This document shows, piece by piece, positions 5,681-5,722 of a stretch of DNA of 5,722 bases. The notes under the pieces were generated by a model that made no database searches, was not told the origin of the DNA, and saw only the letters and a list, made by a program, of their open reading frames with translations. The DNA lies in NCBI GenBank assembly GCA_030599705.1, contig JAUVNM010000132.1, positions 1 to 5,722 on the forward strand, in the 5' to 3' direction. This stretch comes from Gammaproteobacteria bacterium (GTDB lineage: Bacteria > Pseudomonadota > Gammaproteobacteria > UBA9214). The first letter of the stretch is position 1. Each line of letters opens with the position of its first letter. Both the position numbers and the translations under genes were made by a program.

Positions 5681-5722
5681 ATGTCAACTGGATCCCGTTA
5701 TACCGGTCTGATCGAACACTAC
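5681..5722 (+). CDS. thrC: Threonine synthase, N-terminal 14 codons only
   Basis: The frame opens with ATG at 5681 and reads MSTGSRYTGLIEHY to the window edge. AAGG (5670-5673) lies 7 nt upstream as a ribosome binding site. The R-Y-x-G-L-I-E-x-Y opening is typical of the PLP-dependent threonine synthases that start YTGLIERYRDxLPV, and hom directly upstream is the usual neighbour in gammaproteobacteria. Threonine synthase converts O-phosphohomoserine to threonine. No catalytic residue is in the window, so the name rests on 14 residues plus context. Confidence 0.78.
   Translation, partial: MSTGSRYTGLIEHY

Overview
The window looks like ordinary chromosome from a gammaproteobacterium of moderately high G+C. 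The evidence is the linked pair nlpD-rpoS, which is characteristic of that class, and a run alaC-hom-thrC whose proteins align well by eye with gammaproteobacterial relatives. Genus or family cannot be fixed from the sequence. Both window edges cut genes: nlpD lacks its 5' part and only 14 codons of thrC are present.

Layout. (1) 1-593: C-terminal part of the murein hydrolase activator NlpD, with half a LysM repeat, a Pro/Ala linker and a catalytically degenerate LytM/M23 domain. (2) 594-666: short rpoS leader with two competing helices and an AAN-repeat just before the ribosome binding site. (3) 667-1659: complete rpoS, the general stress and stationary phase sigma factor. (4) 1660-1936: non-coding, with a pair of inverted 28-nt palindromic repeats inside a set of GTCAGACTC direct repeats. 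No convincing intrinsic terminator was seen. (5) 1937-2347: a small exported DUF4124-type protein. (6) 2366-2734, minus strand: an Mth938-domain protein, convergent with the previous gene. (7) 2735-2928: divergent intergenic region. (8) 2929-4134: alaC-type aminotransferase. (9) 4140-5456: homoserine dehydrogenase, 5 nt after alaC and probably translationally coupled. (10) 5457-5680: intergenic repeat element made of CACAGAGGA-type 9-mers and inverted counterparts. (11) 5681 onward: start of thrC.

How the genes work together. nlpD and rpoS are probably co-transcribed in part, with rpoS also expected to have its own promoter inside nlpD as in E. coli. alaC, hom and thrC form an amino acid block: Hom makes homoserine from aspartate semialdehyde, ThrC makes threonine from phosphohomoserine, and AlaC is a pyruvate/alanine-type transaminase. 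No homoserine kinase gene lies between hom and thrC. I found no phage, CRISPR, toxin-antitoxin or defence system and no tRNA or rRNA gene. The unusual material is in the non-coding DNA: the two repeat elements and the structured rpoS leader.
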